A DNA stretch of 5,585 nt from Candidatus Thalassarchaeaceae archaeon (lineage in GTDB: Archaea > Thermoplasmatota > Poseidoniia > Poseidoniales > Thalassarchaeaceae). The DNA is taken from contig JAQXFA010000041.1 of the NCBI GenBank assembly GCA_029250565.1, positions 1 to 5,585 of the forward strand, given 5' to 3'. Under the pieces are notes generated by a model. The model was not told the DNA's origin, did not search any database, and saw nothing but the letters and a program-made list of their open reading frames with translations. Position 1 is the stretch's first letter, and every line of letters begins with the position of its first letter. The position numbers and the translations under genes are program-made. Positions 4,960 through 5,585 of the stretch are shown in pieces.

Positions 4960-5560
4960 TGTGAGTATCGAACCGGGCATGATAGGTTCGTTGATTTTTC
5001 TCGGTATGATTGGTCTATTCATAGCCATTGGAATCATTTGGGTATTCGTTGATGCAAATAAGCCCCGGAACAAGAAAATAATGAACGAGAAAGCACCTAC
5101 TTGGATTGAAGTTTCTTGGATTATCCCAGTAGTATTGGTTGCCATTTTTGCATTACCATTATTCGTACCGTTCTTTTTTGCATTTTTAGTTGTTAGACTA
5201 TACTTGGTTCGCTTGTATGAATTGATCAATCCGGATTGGGAAACAGACGGAACCAGTACAGGGATTCCTCACTTGGAAATGGTTGTTGATACCTTAAACA
5301 AAGTACCATCACCATCTCAATTAGAAGATCGTGCCGCCGAAATTATTGCCAATGAGATTATTGAAGAATACCGTGATGAGGATAGCCTACTACGCCGCGC
5401 TCTTCGAGCATGGCCTATCGGCCCAACCATAGAATTCCATAAGCGAAATCACAAGAAAAAATGGTTCGTATTTTACGTATATTTCATTGCAATATTCATC
5501 TTTATTCCGTTGGCAATCGTTCTGATGATTCTGGAAGAAATCGTAAGGGGGGCCCTCTGA
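4952..5560 (+). CDS. Multi-pass membrane protein with charged cytoplasmic middle domain, unknown function
   Basis: A 202-residue protein that I do not recognise. A first helix lies at about 11-34, followed by a basic loop (KPRNKK, 37-42) and a long hydrophobic stretch at about 53-88 that may be one long or two short helices. A polar region follows (about 90-168), containing a Glu-rich amphipathic helix (124-144) and an Arg-rich segment (RRALRAWP, 148-155). After KRNHKKK (164-170) comes a last helix at about 171-193. By the positive-inside rule the basic loops are cytoplasmic. The start is firm: the frame has a stop at 4913 and no other start codon before 4952. No catalytic motif is visible. 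Regulation may involve the palindrome at 4901-4919 and the short leader frame. A further frame opens 4 bases after its stop. Confidence 0.8.
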   Translation: MTDVSIEPGMIGSLIFLGMIGLFIAIGIIWVFVDANKPRNKKIMNEKAPTWIEVSWIIPVVLVAIFALPLFVPFFFAFLVVRLYLVRLYELINPDWETDGTSTGIPHLEMVVDTLNKVPSPSQLEDRAAEIIANEIIEEYRDEDSLLRRALRAWPIGPTIEFHKRNHKKKWFVFYVYFIAIFIFIPLAIVLMILEEIVRGAL

Positions 5561-5564
5561 AACG

Positions 5565-5585
5565 ATGGGTGTCGCATGGGTAGCG
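5565..5585 (+). CDS. Possible start of a further gene, cut by the window end
   Basis: An ATG 4 bp after the stop of the previous gene opens a frame reading MGVAWVA to the window edge. Tight spacing, and a G-run about 12 nt upstream, would fit a next gene in an operon. Seven codons are too few to judge. Confidence 0.22.

Noticed and set aside
1..5585. CRISPR array, insertion sequence, rRNA or integrase-type mobile element
   Set aside because: No regularly spaced direct repeats, transposase motifs, terminal repeats with target duplications or rRNA-like stretches were seen.

Overview
The window looks like a piece of a marine planktonic archaeal genome, most likely a Poseidoniales (Marine Group II Euryarchaeota) type. 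The main reason is the 642-residue secreted protein, which carries a thrombospondin type 3-like calcium repeat, an acidic low-complexity spacer and a C-terminal 'PGF + hydrophobic helix + basic tail' sorting signal. This combination is typical of archaeosortase-anchored surface proteins. Moderate-to-low GC, very short spacers and few Shine-Dalgarno sites fit the same picture. The assignment rests on protein style only and is moderately confident.

Layout. (1) Positions 2-937, plus strand: the 3' part of an ABC-F family ATPase gene; the true start lies before the window. (2) It converges, 31 bp apart, on a minus-strand pair: a secreted PhoX/DUF839-like beta-propeller protein (3862-1934) and a cytoplasmic dienelactone-hydrolase-like alpha/beta hydrolase (1937-969). 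Their stop and start overlap as ATGA, so they are almost certainly cotranscribed and translationally coupled. (3) Upstream on the same strand is a 72-residue two-helix membrane protein (4179-3961), separated by a 97-bp spacer rich in inverted repeats. (4) Divergent from it on the plus strand are two unrecognised membrane proteins, 4349-4789 (four helices, start uncertain) and 4952-5560 (about three hydrophobic segments with a charged middle domain). A possible next reading frame opens at 5565.

How the genes may work together. The only pair with strong evidence for a joint role is the PhoX-like protein and the coupled hydrolase. One would act outside the membrane, the other in the cytoplasm, both hydrolysing ester-type bonds; a role in scavenging phosphate or organic esters is inference. 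The other genes show no clear functional link.

Most notable. The PhoX-like protein appears circularly permuted relative to bacterial PhoX: the E-x-T-G...FVN..HP element that closes the bacterial domain at its C-terminus is here at the N-terminus, while all other family motifs keep their order. It also lacks a twin-arginine signal. The intergenic regions between 3863 and 4951 hold several perfect inverted repeats, a repeat with a 12-nt identical core found 3' of two genes, and a possible SD-led leader peptide upstream of the last gene.
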